In this document: one piece after another, positions 1 through 9,155 of the stretch
How positions within the stretch are numbered: the stretch's first letter is position 1
Layout: each line of letters opens with the position of its first letter
Source: Lactobacillus sp. PV034
GTDB taxonomy: Bacteria; Bacillota; Bacilli; Lactobacillales; Lactobacillaceae
DNA: 64,000 bases
Assembly (NCBI RefSeq): GCF_014522305.1
Contig: NZ_CP041982.1
Coordinates: 997,001-1,061,000, forward strand
Reading direction: 5' to 3'
The notes under the pieces: generated by a model
What the model saw: the letters and a program-made list of their open reading frames with translations, nothing else
What the model was told of the DNA's origin: nothing
Databases searched by the model: none
Position numbers and translations under genes: made by a program

Positions 1-1012
<1,012 letters not shown>

Positions 1013-1108
1013 TTAACATCTTATATATTAGCTATTCTAGCAAAAATGCTTATTTCTTTAAACTCATGTTTAACTTGATACAATAATTAACAAAAGGGAG
1101 TGAATAGC

Positions 1109-1729
1109 ATGTGTAGTCATTTTCAATTACCACCATTACATAAAATCGAAACTTACCTAAAGAAAGACCTTAAGTTACCATTAGTACCTGTTGACTTTCC
1201 TAAGGAAGAATTTAAAGATGCAACGGAAATTTTTCCCAAACGTAAATCTCTAGTATTACTTTACCAAGATGATAAACTCCAACTGCAAATCATGGATTGG
1301 GGTTATCCGAGCCCATTTAAACCAAATCAAGTGTTAAATAATGCTCGCGTCGAACGTTTTTTTGAGCCACAAAGATCAATGTGGGACAAGTCTTTTGCAC
1401 GTCAAAGATGTATTATCTTAACTAATCAATTCTTTGAAAGCAGTCGTAATACTTATACATTAGCAAATGGTAAAACGTATCATGAAGAATTTAGTTTTAA
1501 ATCTGCTACCCAGCCACTCACAATGTTAGCTGCAATTTATGATGAAAAACATTTTGCCCTTGTCACTACTGATTCCAATGAAACTGTCTTAGCTGCCCAT
1601 CCACGCATGCCACTAGTTATTACGCCAGATGAATTAAGAAAGTGGCTCTTCCAAAACTTCACTTCGCTAATTGATCGTAGGCAAGTTAAACTTGAACGTA
1701 CCCTATTGCCCCACAGAGAAAGTGTGTGA
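1109..1729 (+). CDS. SOS response-associated peptidase (YedK/HMCES, SRAP family)
   Basis: SRAP proteins form a covalent thiazolidine cross-link with abasic sites in single-stranded DNA through a cysteine exposed at position 2. The reading frame opens at a GTG at 1100, but the ATG at 1109 is followed directly by Cys (MCSHFQLPP) and has GGGAG 8 nt upstream, so I place the start there (206 aa). Family landmarks in order: WGYPSP near residue 68, NARVE near 81, RCIILTNQFFE near 102 and the AAHPRMPLVI block near 165, which matches the conserved HxRMP element. An extended -10 (TGATACAAT) lies at 1076-1084. No LexA box is visible here. The gene may form a loose DNA-damage group with the polymerase at 2973-4274. 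Confidence 0.85.
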   Translation: MCSHFQLPPLHKIETYLKKDLKLPLVPVDFPKEEFKDATEIFPKRKSLVLLYQDDKLQLQIMDWGYPSPFKPNQVLNNARVERFFEPQRSMWDKSFARQRCIILTNQFFESSRNTYTLANGKTYHEEFSFKSATQPLTMLAAIYDEKHFALVTTDSNETVLAAHPRMPLVITPDELRKWLFQNFTSLIDRRQVKLERTLLPHRESV

Positions 1730-1746
1730 TACAATTCTTATATCCC

Positions 1747-1817
1747 GCGGGTATAGTTTAATGGTAGAATGTCAGCTTCCCAAGCTGAAGATGCGGGTTC
1801 GATTCACGCTATCCGCT
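1747..1817 (+). tRNA. tRNA-Gly (anticodon CCC)
   Basis: Cloverleaf built by eye: a 7-bp acceptor stem (1747-1753 with 1810-1816, one G-U), a D-arm, a perfect anticodon stem TCAGC/GCTGA with loop TTCCCAA, and a T-arm with loop TTCGATT. The T-stem has one mismatch (G1796 opposite A1806), where GCGGG would normally face CCCGC. The 3' CCA is not encoded. A terminator-like hairpin follows. Confidence 0.9.
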
Positions 1818-1830
1818 TAAGCTAAAATAA

Positions 1831-1866
1831 AATGGATCTTACTTTATAAGTAGGATCCATTTTTTG
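1831..1866. terminator. Bidirectional terminator between tRNA-Gly and the CPBP-like gene
   Basis: The stem AATGGATC..GGATCCATT surrounds a short loop and is followed by TTTTTTG. A-rich sequence on the other side makes it usable from both strands. Confidence 0.75.
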
Positions 1867-1876
1867 TTCCATTCAA

Positions 1877-2548
1877 TTAAATTAAGATAATCATTAATAT
1901 TCCATTTAGAATCGATAAATATACTGGCATCCAAAGGGATTGAGTATACAAATAACTCCAAGCAAAAAACATGCCAAACAAAAAATTTGCTATTAAGATT
2001 AAAAAAGAAAATTGAAAGTTGAGTAAGCTAAAAAATGCGCCCGATGCCATAATTCCTAAAGCACTGTTGATCATAGTGCTGTCTCGAAAAAAATAATTAA
2101 AGAAAAAGCCATTCGTTAAATATTGTTGTAACGCTGGGAATACTATTCCGATAGCAAAAATTAAAAACCAATATAAAGAATTAGATTCATGATTAATATA
2201 ATGTAATTGGAAAGACAACTTTGGCAGACTACCTTTAGCTTGCAGATATGTGAATAAGATTCGAGCTGCAATAATAATTAAAGTTGCACTAAAAGTAAAA
2301 ACATAGTCTCCTAATAAAGATAATTTAAAACCTTTAACAAAATACTTTTGCTCATGATTAAATTGTCGGATATAAAAAAGTAAACTTGCTGCCGCTACTA
2401 TGACAAATAAAAGCATTCCAAAAATATGAAATTTATTATGAAAGGTTGCTAATCCCTTGCACCCTAATACTATTAAATATAAGACTAAATATACACCATA
2501 GCGGGTAAAATTCCCTTGTTGAGACGCTGGAGTATTCAAGCTGGCCAC
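1877..2548 (-). CDS. CPBP-like (Abi family) membrane protein, active-site motifs lost
   Basis: A 223-aa protein with about six to seven hydrophobic helices. The layout of its last 110 residues resembles CPBP intramembrane proteases: a motif-1 helix, an FxxxH helix and a C-terminal motif helix. The usual EExxxR is replaced by QQYLTN (in PALQQYLTNGFFF, near residue 138), and the FxxxH position reads FSLLN. The catalytic Glu pair and His are therefore not present. If the family call is right the protein is not an active protease. CPBP proteins in lactobacilli are often linked to bacteriocin immunity, but no bacteriocin gene is visible nearby. It is a monocistronic gene. The alternative is an unrelated polytopic membrane protein. 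Confidence 0.55.
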   Translation of the reverse strand: MASLNTPASQQGNFTRYGVYLVLYLIVLGCKGLATFHNKFHIFGMLLFVIVAAASLLFYIRQFNHEQKYFVKGFKLSLLGDYVFTFSATLIIIAARILFTYLQAKGSLPKLSFQLHYINHESNSLYWFLIFAIGIVFPALQQYLTNGFFFNYFFRDSTMINSALGIMASGAFFSLLNFQFSFLILIANFLFGMFFAWSYLYTQSLWMPVYLSILNGILMIILI

Positions 2549-2623
2549 ATCCTTACTTTTTTCTTCTTTTGCCTTTTCGATTATAACAAAAAAAGCCTTC
2601 TAAAGATGTGGTCTAATTAAAAT

Positions 2624-2980
2624 TTAAAGTAAAATGTTATTTATTTCTGTAATTTTTATCCTTTGACCCGATACGATTATTTCATCCTCATTATAGCCTT
2701 CAACCCGACCCTCAATATCTGGTTCATACTGGGCTTCTATATTCTTAATTTTTAATTGAATCTTTACTTTTTGATGACTAACAAACGCCTGCAATAATTG
2801 TTCACTAATTACTGATAGCGGCATTGCAGGTCTTGGCCTAATTTTCTTCGTTCTTCTTTGATAATCAGCATTTATTTTTGCCGTATGATCACTCAAATAA
2901 AAGCCAGCCCACTTCACCATGCCACGATCGTGATAATTTTTAAAGAAGCTCTTGATCCGCCTATCAAAATCATCACTCAT
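2624..2980 (-). CDS. YolD-like family protein
   Basis: A small cytoplasmic protein of 118 aa. I start it at ATG 2978-2980 (MSDDFDRRIKSFF) because this overlaps the upstream polymerase stop by 8 nt in the arrangement ATGAGTGA and has GGGGGC about 11 nt before it; the frame itself is open to 3007. YolD-like proteins regularly follow UmuC/UvrX-type polymerases in Firmicutes, and the PRPAMPL segment near residue 47 together with the beta-rich second half fits that family. The overlap implies translational coupling to the polymerase and shared SOS control. The biochemical role is not established; a polymerase accessory function is inferred from context. Confidence 0.7.
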   Translation of the reverse strand: MSDDFDRRIKSFFKNYHDRGMVKWAGFYLSDHTAKINADYQRRTKKIRPRPAMPLSVISEQLLQAFVSHQKVKIQLKIKNIEAQYEPDIEGRVEGYNEDEIIVSGQRIKITEINNILL

Positions 2981-4274
2981 AAGCGTTGCCCCCAGTATGA
3001 CCTCCAACTAAATTGCTGCGCTTAATTGCAGTTGCACCTGGTAATAAGCTAGAAGCCTTCACTACACTTGTAAAACCATGATCTTTTCGAATTTGATCAA
3101 TTAGATGATCAATTTTAAAGGCATTAATCTGATGTTGGGGTGACGTAAAAAAATCTAATTGCTGTAAATTTTCTGGCGATAATTTATGATAACCTACGCT
3201 AATTCTTCTAACTGGTTCTCCCCGCCAATTCTTGCGAAAAATCCCAATCAATTCATTAGTTAATTTTTTATTATTATTGGTAGGAGCAACCTTTTCATTT
3301 TTGGTAAAGCCACGTCTACTACGACAGCTTAAAGCATAACCAACATGAAGAGAAATCAAACTTGTCTGTAAGTGCCTTTTTCTAATTCTAGCTGCTACCT
3401 GCTCTCCTACTTCACGTAAAATAACCTCAATTTCTCGCTGATTTTTATAATCTCGTTCTAATACTTGAGAATTTGAATAACTTTTATCATTGACTCTAGG
3501 TTTTTGACTAATGATACTTCGATCAACGCCCCAACTCATCGCAAATAATTGATCACCAATCACGCCAAATTCACGATGTAATTGGTCAGGATTAGCATGC
3601 GCCAACTCGTACATATTATAAATTCCCAATTTATTTAAATGATTTGCAGTATTTTTATTAATTCCCCATACTTCTTCTAAATTTTTAATCTTCCAAACAG
3701 TGTCAGGAACTTCAATGTAGTGCCAAAAATCAATCATTGATGTCCGGTGTTTAGCAGAAATATCCATTGCTAATTTAGCTAATAAGGGATTCTCTCCAAT
3801 CCCGCACGTAGTATAAAGGCCAAGCTTATCATGAATTTCTTTTTGAATTTTTCTTGCTACCTCATAAGGATCATTTCCAAAAAGACGCCAAGATCTAGTC
3901 ATGTCAAGCATACTCTCATCAATTGAATAAGTGTGTAGGTCTTCTTCAGCACAATATTTCAAAAAAATTTGTTTAATTTCAAGAGCCTTATTTATGTAAA
4001 GATTCATGTGCGGATCAACGCGGTATAAATCTGGGGTTTCAGCTTCTTTGGGTAATTGTCGCACACGCATCACATTCTTTAACCCATATTTCTTTTTTGC
4101 TAAGGGTGAAGAAGCTAAAATAAGTCCCCCATTAGTATTGGGCTGTCTAGATATAACACATAACGCAGTTGTCATTGGATTTAATCCTAAGCGGATGCAC
4201 TCACAACTAGCATAGAATGACTTGTTATCAATCATAAATATTAATCTTTTAGGCTCATACCGATAATCATACAT
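2973..4274 (-). CDS. Y-family DNA polymerase (UmuC/UvrX-like)
   Basis: Translesion DNA polymerase of 433 aa, copying past lesions during the SOS response. Visible motifs: the first metal-binding block IDNKSFYASCE near residue 14 (D16), the palm block YSIDESMLD near residue 117 (D and E ligands), and a helix-hairpin-helix with GIGENPLLAKLAMD near residue 158. The remaining length corresponds to the little-finger domain. It is longer than DinB (about 350-370 aa) and matches the UvrX/ImpB-MucB-SamB group. The start at 4274 has GAGAGGCG upstream. It is co-transcribed and overlaps the YolD-like gene. A perfect GAAC-N4-GTTC LexA operator lies 23 nt before the start codon. Confidence 0.88.
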   Translation of the reverse strand: MYDYRYEPKRLIFMIDNKSFYASCECIRLGLNPMTTALCVISRQPNTNGGLILASSPLAKKKYGLKNVMRVRQLPKEAETPDLYRVDPHMNLYINKALEIKQIFLKYCAEEDLHTYSIDESMLDMTRSWRLFGNDPYEVARKIQKEIHDKLGLYTTCGIGENPLLAKLAMDISAKHRTSMIDFWHYIEVPDTVWKIKNLEEVWGINKNTANHLNKLGIYNMYELAHANPDQLHREFGVIGDQLFAMSWGVDRSIISQKPRVNDKSYSNSQVLERDYKNQREIEVILREVGEQVAARIRKRHLQTSLISLHVGYALSCRSRRGFTKNEKVAPTNNNKKLTNELIGIFRKNWRGEPVRRISVGYHKLSPENLQQLDFFTSPQHQINAFKIDHLIDQIRKDHGFTSVVKASSLLPGATAIKRSNLVGGHTGGNAYE

Positions 4275-4296
4275 CTAATCGCCTCTCACATTTATT

Positions 4297-4344
4297 GAAC
4301 ATATGTTCGTATAAATTCTACACTTTTTAAATATCATTTTTCAA
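4297..4344 (-). promoter_or_regulatory. SOS promoter with LexA/DinR box
   Basis: On the minus strand, -35 TTGAAA (4339-4344), an 18-nt spacer and -10 TAGAAT (4315-4320) are followed immediately by the palindrome GAACATATGTTC (4297-4308). This is the Gram-positive LexA consensus GAAC-N4-GTTC, located over the expected transcription start, so repressor binding would block initiation of the polymerase-YolD operon. Confidence 0.8.
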
Positions 4345-4437
4345 GTGGCAAAAGAGTAATATTTATTTTCTACCCTAACCTTGCTATAATATGACTCATT
4401 ATTTTAAGTTAAAATTGTCAACAAGGAGCAAACTATC

Positions 4438-4764
4438 ATGGCCCAAAAAACTATTCTAATTGCATGTGTTTCAGGAATGTCTAGTTCCTTACTAATTTCA
4501 AAATTAGCTCAAGTAGTTGAGCAAGCTGGAAAAGACTATGGCTTTATTACAAGTCCAGCTAGCAAACTTAAAACTGATATTCAAGCCGTGAAGCCAGATG
4601 TAGTCTTGTTAGCCCCGCAAATTCAATATTTAAGGGATGAAGTTCAAAAAACAACAGCTTTATTTAAGATTCCTTTATCTGTCATCAATATTCAAGATTA
4701 TGCAATGATGGATAGCCCCAAAATTATCACAACTATCGAAAATTTATTAAATAGTGAGAAGTAA
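4438..4764 (+). CDS. PTS lactose/cellobiose-type IIB component
   Basis: Cytoplasmic phosphocarrier (108 aa) that takes phosphate from IIA and passes it to the sugar. The phospho-cysteine is C10 in the P-loop-like sequence IACVSGMSSSLL, typical of the lactose/cellobiose IIB fold. AAGGAGC lies upstream of the ATG and a TATAAT -10 is at 4385-4390. The IIA gene follows 5 nt after the stop, so the two are one operon. No IIC permease, hydrolase or regulator is adjacent, so its sugar cannot be named from context. Confidence 0.9.
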   Translation: MAQKTILIACVSGMSSSLLISKLAQVVEQAGKDYGFITSPASKLKTDIQAVKPDVVLLAPQIQYLRDEVQKTTALFKIPLSVINIQDYAMMDSPKIITTIENLLNSEK

Positions 4765-4769
4765 TTAGA

Positions 4770-5099
4770 ATGGCAAAAGAACAAGAAAATAATTTAACAG
4801 TAATTATGCAAGTTATGACGCAAGCAGGCGAAGCTAAAAATGATGCTATGCATGCTATTCAAGCAGCTAAAGCTAATGATTTTAGGCAAGCTCTGTCCTA
4901 CCTCGATCAAGCAAATATTGAGCTAAATAAGGCCCACACTACTCAAAGTAAACTTTTAACTCAAATAGCTAATGGCCAACACACTAAATTGGATCTTTAT
5001 TTAATTCATGCAGAGGATCACCTCATGGGGGCCATTACTTTTATAGATTTAGCTAAAGAATTTGTCGACTTATATCAAAAATTAGCTAACAACTACTAA
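4770..5099 (+). CDS. PTS lactose/cellobiose-type IIA component
   Basis: All-alpha trimeric IIA phosphocarrier, 109 aa, close to the family's 100-115 aa. The segment HAEDHLMGAI near residue 75 matches the conserved phospho-His region of lactose/cellobiose IIA (typically HxxDHLM). The two-gene operon with IIB ends in a strong terminator, so no further genes belong to it. It may serve a IIC encoded elsewhere, or act as a regulatory phosphorelay. Confidence 0.9.
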   Translation: MAKEQENNLTVIMQVMTQAGEAKNDAMHAIQAAKANDFRQALSYLDQANIELNKAHTTQSKLLTQIANGQHTKLDLYLIHAEDHLMGAITFIDLAKEFVDLYQKLANNY

Positions 5100-5188
5100 G
5101 AATTTGATATTTTTACTTTTCTTAATGAAAAGGTTTAGACTATTTAGTCAATTAAGGTTAAAATAATTAATGAAAACTCACATCACAA

Positions 5189-5222
5189 AAAGAGGCTTAG
5201 CAATTGCTAAGCCTCTTTTTTA
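5189..5222 (+). terminator. Terminator of the PTS IIB-IIA operon
   Basis: A perfect stem AGAGGCTTAGC/GCTAAGCCTCT with a small AAT-like loop, followed by TTTTTT. Confidence 0.9.
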
Positions 5223-5281
5223 TCACTTACCATAATAATTATTCCTAAGACATATCATTTCGAAATTTTTAATTTTCGTCC

Positions 5282-5470
5282 TACAATTAATAAGGACCTT
5301 ACTTAGGTAGAAAGGGAAGGTGAACCTTAAATGATTATTTATTATCGTCCAAACTAATTTTACGTTTATACTATACTCAACCGGAAGAAAAAACTTATTT
5401 GGTAATTTATAATTTTAGAATCCACTATATAATCTACTGACCTTGTTCAATTGATCAAGGTCTTTTTAAA
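5282..5470 (+). ncRNA. Possible small transcript in the PTS-greA gap
   Basis: The roughly 380-nt gap between the IIA gene and greA has no convincing protein gene. It does hold a possible promoter (TTCGAA, 17 nt, TACAAT at 5282-5287), a palindromic stretch AAGGTGAACCTT (5318-5329), a 9-codon ORF (MIIYYRPN, start near 5331) and an intrinsic terminator with stem GACCTTG/CAAGGTC and a T-tract (about 5439-5467). Together these could be a short regulatory RNA or leader. The terminator could equally be the end of the minus-strand greA transcript read in the other direction. This is inference only. Confidence 0.3.
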
Positions 5471-5482
5471 TGTCCTAAAATA

Positions 5483-5944
5483 CTAACGTACCCCAATAAT
5501 TTCAACTTGATAACTGCCTGCCGGCGCTTCAACAGTAACAGTTTTCCCTGCTGTTTGTTTCATAAGTGCTTGGCCTAAGGGTGAATCAAATGAAACTTTA
5601 TTTTTAGTTAGATCTGCTTCCATGCGTCCTACTATCTTATAAGTTTCTGCTTCATCATCGTCTTCAAACTTTAATTTAACTTTTGAACCCAAATCAATTG
5701 TTCCATCATTTTTTTGTTCAATAATTTCGGCATATTTTAATTGCTTATCCAAATAACGTAAGCGACTTTGCAGGTGCCCTAATTCTTGCTTAGCGGTCGT
5801 ATATTCTGAATTTTCGGATAAATCCCCCATGCTTCTAGCTTCTTGCAAAATCTTGATTCTACGTGGACGGTCTTTTTTTAAACGCTTAATTTCTTCTTCA
5901 ATTTCACGGTAACCCTCTGGGGTCATTTTTTGAAAATACACCAT
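5483..5944 (-). CDS. greA: Transcription elongation factor GreA
   Basis: Enters the RNA polymerase secondary channel and stimulates cleavage of backtracked RNA. At 153 aa it has the expected length: an N-terminal coiled coil (residues about 8-78) whose tip carries the acidic GDLSENSEY motif (D and E at residues about 41 and 44), then an FKBP-like C-terminal domain with the conserved SFDSPLGQALM block. GGAGGAAAG lies before the ATG. Lactobacilli often carry two greA paralogues, and this may be the second copy. Confidence 0.93.
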   Translation of the reverse strand: MVYFQKMTPEGYREIEEEIKRLKKDRPRRIKILQEARSMGDLSENSEYTTAKQELGHLQSRLRYLDKQLKYAEIIEQKNDGTIDLGSKVKLKFEDDDEAETYKIVGRMEADLTKNKVSFDSPLGQALMKQTAGKTVTVEAPAGSYQVEIIGVR

Positions 5945-6089
5945 TAACTTCTTTCCTCCATAATTCTAGTCAAGTGTATCATTTTTAGAAAAATAAGAAA
6001 ATTTATTGCTTATTTAGTAACTGGTAAATATTAAAATTTGATGTAAAATAGGAGCTATAAATTATAAAAAAGTTAAAAAGGAGTTTCAT

Positions 6090-7400
6090 ATGTCTCACGA
6101 ATTATCCTTCCAGGAATTAGAAGAATTCCGTAATGATTTTCATAATGCTAGAAATGAAGTTGTTGCCCGCGCTGCGATGCGTAACGGTCTATTAGAGGCT
6201 TCATTCAATCCCGAAGTTGTTGGGCGTTTAACTGATACCTTCTCAGTTGAAGTTGAAACCGATAATGTTACTAACCAAAAACAATCCGGTCGTTGCTGGT
6301 TATTTGCAACCTTAAATACCTTACGTCATGATTTTGGTAAAAAATATCATGCCAAAAACTTTACCTTATCCCAAGCCTATAACTTCTTCTGGGATAAAAT
6401 TGAACGAGCAAATATTTTTTACGATGCAATAATTGCTTCAGCAGATAAACCTTTATCTGATCGAAGTGTACAAGCTTATCTAGATTTTGCCGGTGCCGAC
6501 GGCGGTCAATGGGCAATGGCTGCTTCTTTAGTTAAAAAATATGGTGTTGTGCCATCTTATGCCATGCCAGAAAGTTTTAACACTGACCATACTTCTGCTT
6601 TACGTGATGCGCTAGCTCGCAAGGAAAGAAAAGATGCTTTAGTTTTACGTAAACTGGTAAACGCTGGTAAAACTGAAGAAGTAGAAAAAAAGCGTAAAGA
6701 ATTCTTGAGTGAAGTCTATCGCATGACTGCAATTGCTGTCGGTGAACCACCAAAGAAATTTGATCTTGAATATCGCGATGACAATAAAAAGTTACACTTA
6801 GATAAAGACCTGACCCCAAGTGAATTTTTCAATAAATACTGGGATGTCAACTTTGATGACTATATCTGTCTCACTAATGCTCCCGACCATGAATACAATA
6901 AGTTATACTCTCTACCATTTGAAGATAATGTTAATGGTGGCATCCCTATTACCTTCTTAAACGAACCAATGGAATACTTACGTAACGCTGCTATTAAGCA
7001 ATTAAAAGATGGTGAAGGCGTTTGGTTCGGTAATGATGTTTTGAAGGAAATGGACCGCAAAACTGGCTATTTAGATACTGAACTTTACAAGACAGACGAT
7101 CTCTTTGAAGTTGATACTCAAATGACTAAAGCAGAACGTTTAGCTACAGGTGAAGGTAGTGTTAGTCACGCCATGACTTTAGTCGGTGTAGACGAAGATA
7201 ATGGTGAAATCCGTAAATGGAAAGTTGAAAATTCTTGGGGCGATAAATCTGGCCGTAAAGGTTACTTTACCATGAGCAATGATTGGTTTAACGAATTTGT
7301 CTATGAAGTAGTTGTCAGAAAAGAATTCTTAACTCCAGACCAAAGAAAATTAGCTGAATCTACTCCAACTGAACTTGCACCTTGGGATTCTTTGGCCTAA
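6090..7400 (+). CDS. pepC: Aminopeptidase C, C1-type cysteine peptidase
   Basis: Cytoplasmic bleomycin-hydrolase-type aminopeptidase used in peptide and casein breakdown. The Cys-His-Asn triad is visible: NQKQSGRCWLFATLN (Cys near residue 70), GSVSHAMTLVGVD (His near 359) and KVENSWGDKSG (Asn near 380). At 436 aa it is slightly shorter than classical PepC (about 449 aa). The C-terminal PWDSLA tail, which self-processes and sits in the active site in this family, is kept. GGAG lies 8 nt before the ATG. It is monocistronic with a strong terminator. It could be a PepC/PepG-type paralogue rather than the main PepC. Confidence 0.88.
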   Translation: MSHELSFQELEEFRNDFHNARNEVVARAAMRNGLLEASFNPEVVGRLTDTFSVEVETDNVTNQKQSGRCWLFATLNTLRHDFGKKYHAKNFTLSQAYNFFWDKIERANIFYDAIIASADKPLSDRSVQAYLDFAGADGGQWAMAASLVKKYGVVPSYAMPESFNTDHTSALRDALARKERKDALVLRKLVNAGKTEEVEKKRKEFLSEVYRMTAIAVGEPPKKFDLEYRDDNKKLHLDKDLTPSEFFNKYWDVNFDDYICLTNAPDHEYNKLYSLPFEDNVNGGIPITFLNEPMEYLRNAAIKQLKDGEGVWFGNDVLKEMDRKTGYLDTELYKTDDLFEVDTQMTKAERLATGEGSVSHAMTLVGVDEDNGEIRKWKVENSWGDKSGRKGYFTMSNDWFNEFVYEVVVRKEFLTPDQRKLAESTPTELAPWDSLA

Positions 7401-7419
7401 TTAATAATTAAATCGAACA

Positions 7420-7466
7420 AAAAAAGCTAGTAGTTTATGAAACAGCTCATAACTCCTAGCTTTTTT
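7420..7466. terminator. Terminator between pepC and the GT-C-like gene
   Basis: A long imperfect stem, AGCTAGTAGTTTATGA against TCATAACTCCTAGCT, flanked by an A7 run and a T6 run, so it works in both directions. Confidence 0.85.
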
Positions 7467-7544
7467 ATTGCCGACATTTTTTGATCATAATTCTAATTGC
7501 CAAGAAAAGTAAGGTAAGACCTGAAATAATCCAACCAATGATTG

Positions 7545-9155
7545 CTACACCAGTTTGCTTATATTTAACAATAATCTCTTTTTTGTTTTACTTGGCGTAA
7601 GTTTAATTATTCCTAATCCTTCTTTATTTTCCTTTAATTCTCTGAAAGAAGTGACTTTCTTTTTTGTTTTTATTTGATATTGATAGCCAAAATAAAAAAT
7701 CTTTGGCACTACTACTGACTGAACTTTTCCGTCCACTAGCAAAACTAATTCATGATAATTGTTCGCTTTTATTTTTACTCCAGGTTCTTTTTCGACTACC
7801 TTTTCTGGCGTCATCTCACGCCAATTAGGATATGCTTTTACAAATGATTGAGGCAAGTATTCTCCCCGACTAATTCCATAATTAGTTTGATAATTAATTA
7901 GTAATGACTGATAGCGGTCATAAACGAACTTAAGGGTTACCTTAGAAGTAAAGGCAAAGCTGATTAGTAAAAAAATAATACTGATGCTTCCTACTATTTT
8001 ACCAGTCTTTAGCTTTAATGTAGTAGCCCAAGTAGCAATTAGAAGTAGATATAATGGTATCAAAAGTAAGTTTAAGCGCCACATTTCTTGCATCACATTT
8101 ATACTTTTTAGATGGCTACTCAAAAATAGCACAATATTTCTTCCGTATAACACAACCGAAATAATTAATGCTGAAATTAAAATAGTCCTACTTTTATTAC
8201 TAATTTTTCTTATCTTTACCAAGCTCGCAATAGTTGCAACCAAAAATAAAACTATAATTAAAGGTCCAACATATCCTTGTTGCAAGATATTAATTGATTT
8301 GGGATTAATCGCAGTAAAGAGATGTAAACTTGAACTTGGAAGAAGCAAATTACCTTGATCGTCGATACTAGTATCCCTAAATTTTTGAAATAAATATTGT
8401 TGAATTAAAGGAAAAAGAAAAACAGCTCCGATTCCAGCTCCTACTATCCCAGCTTTAACTATCTCTAGTAGACTTCGTGGTTGTCGGATTAATGACCGTA
8501 AATTTAATAATAGAATTAAAATAATTAATCCTACCATCATCATGAAACTTAAAAGATGACTAACTAATAAAGCTGCCATCAATAATCCATACTTTACATA
8601 GGAAACTTGCTTCCCAGTCACAAGATTTAAAGTCTCAACAATAATAAGCGGGATAAAAACATAGGCCAAAGCTTCGCCAATTGCTGCTCGACCAAATACC
8701 ATACTAATATAATAATTATTCAGCACATAAAATGGCATTATTACTGCGGCAATATCTTTTCTATTGGTTAATTGATAAGTAGCCCAGTAAATGGCTAACA
8801 TTGCTCCAATAGTCAAAATAATTATTAATAAGCGATAAACTAAATAAACTGGAAAGCCCCAAGCAACTAAAATCGCAAACGGATAAAGCCAAAAATTACC
8901 ATAAAAAAAGCCTACTCCATACCCCATGCCACCTAAATAATTAAACCCAATCGGATTGGGAAAGTGACCTGCTTTAAGATTATTAGCAAGCGTATGAATG
9001 CGTGCCATATGGAAGTTAGGATCATATCCTCCCGGAATCGCACGTAACCCTATCAATAATAAAATCGCTATTAAAGTTAATAGAAATACTACTTCTCCAA
9101 AAAAATTACTTTTTATCCAACTCTTAATTTTATCCACTTTAAACTTCCCACTCAT
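7545..9155 (-). CDS. GT-C-like polytopic membrane protein (PTPS-related family), C-terminus frameshifted
   Basis: About eleven membrane helices. The first external loop holds DPNFHMARIHTL near residue 43, matching the DxxFHxxR motif shared by the other three paralogues in this window (19292, 23294, 30855). GT-C enzymes use an acidic residue in this loop to transfer sugars from polyprenyl-phosphate carriers at the outer membrane face. The frame stops at 7545 after NISKLV. Beyond it, another frame encodes VAIIGWIISGLTLLFLAIR and a basic tail ending at 7465, which is the C-terminal anchor helix the paralogues have. The shift maps to an A6 run (minus strand, near 7579-7584) where A7 would restore the frame. 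The start overlaps the HD gene by 17 nt, implying coupling. The donor and acceptor are unknown. Confidence 0.65.
   Translation of the reverse strand: MSGKFKVDKIKSWIKSNFFGEVVFLLTLIAILLLIGLRAIPGGYDPNFHMARIHTLANNLKAGHFPNPIGFNYLGGMGYGVGFFYGNFWLYPFAILVAWGFPVYLVYRLLIIILTIGAMLAIYWATYQLTNRKDIAAVIMPFYVLNNYYISMVFGRAAIGEALAYVFIPLIIVETLNLVTGKQVSYVKYGLLMAALLVSHLLSFMMMVGLIILILLLNLRSLIRQPRSLLEIVKAGIVGAGIGAVFLFPLIQQYLFQKFRDTSIDDQGNLLLPSSSLHLFTAINPKSINILQQGYVGPLIIVLFLVATIASLVKIRKISNKSRTILISALIISVVLYGRNIVLFLSSHLKSINVMQEMWRLNLLLIPLYLLLIATWATTLKLKTGKIVGSISIIFLLISFAFTSKVTLKFVYDRYQSLLINYQTNYGISRGEYLPQSFVKAYPNWREMTPEKVVEKEPGVKIKANNYHELVLLVDGKVQSVVVPKIFYFGYQYQIKTKKKVTSFRELKENKEGLGIIKLTPSKTKKRLLLNISKLV

Noticed and set aside
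7984..8358. 124-aa plus-strand ORF over the GT-C gene
   Set aside because: Antisense to a coding region whose membrane-protein composition explains the open frame; no RBS.
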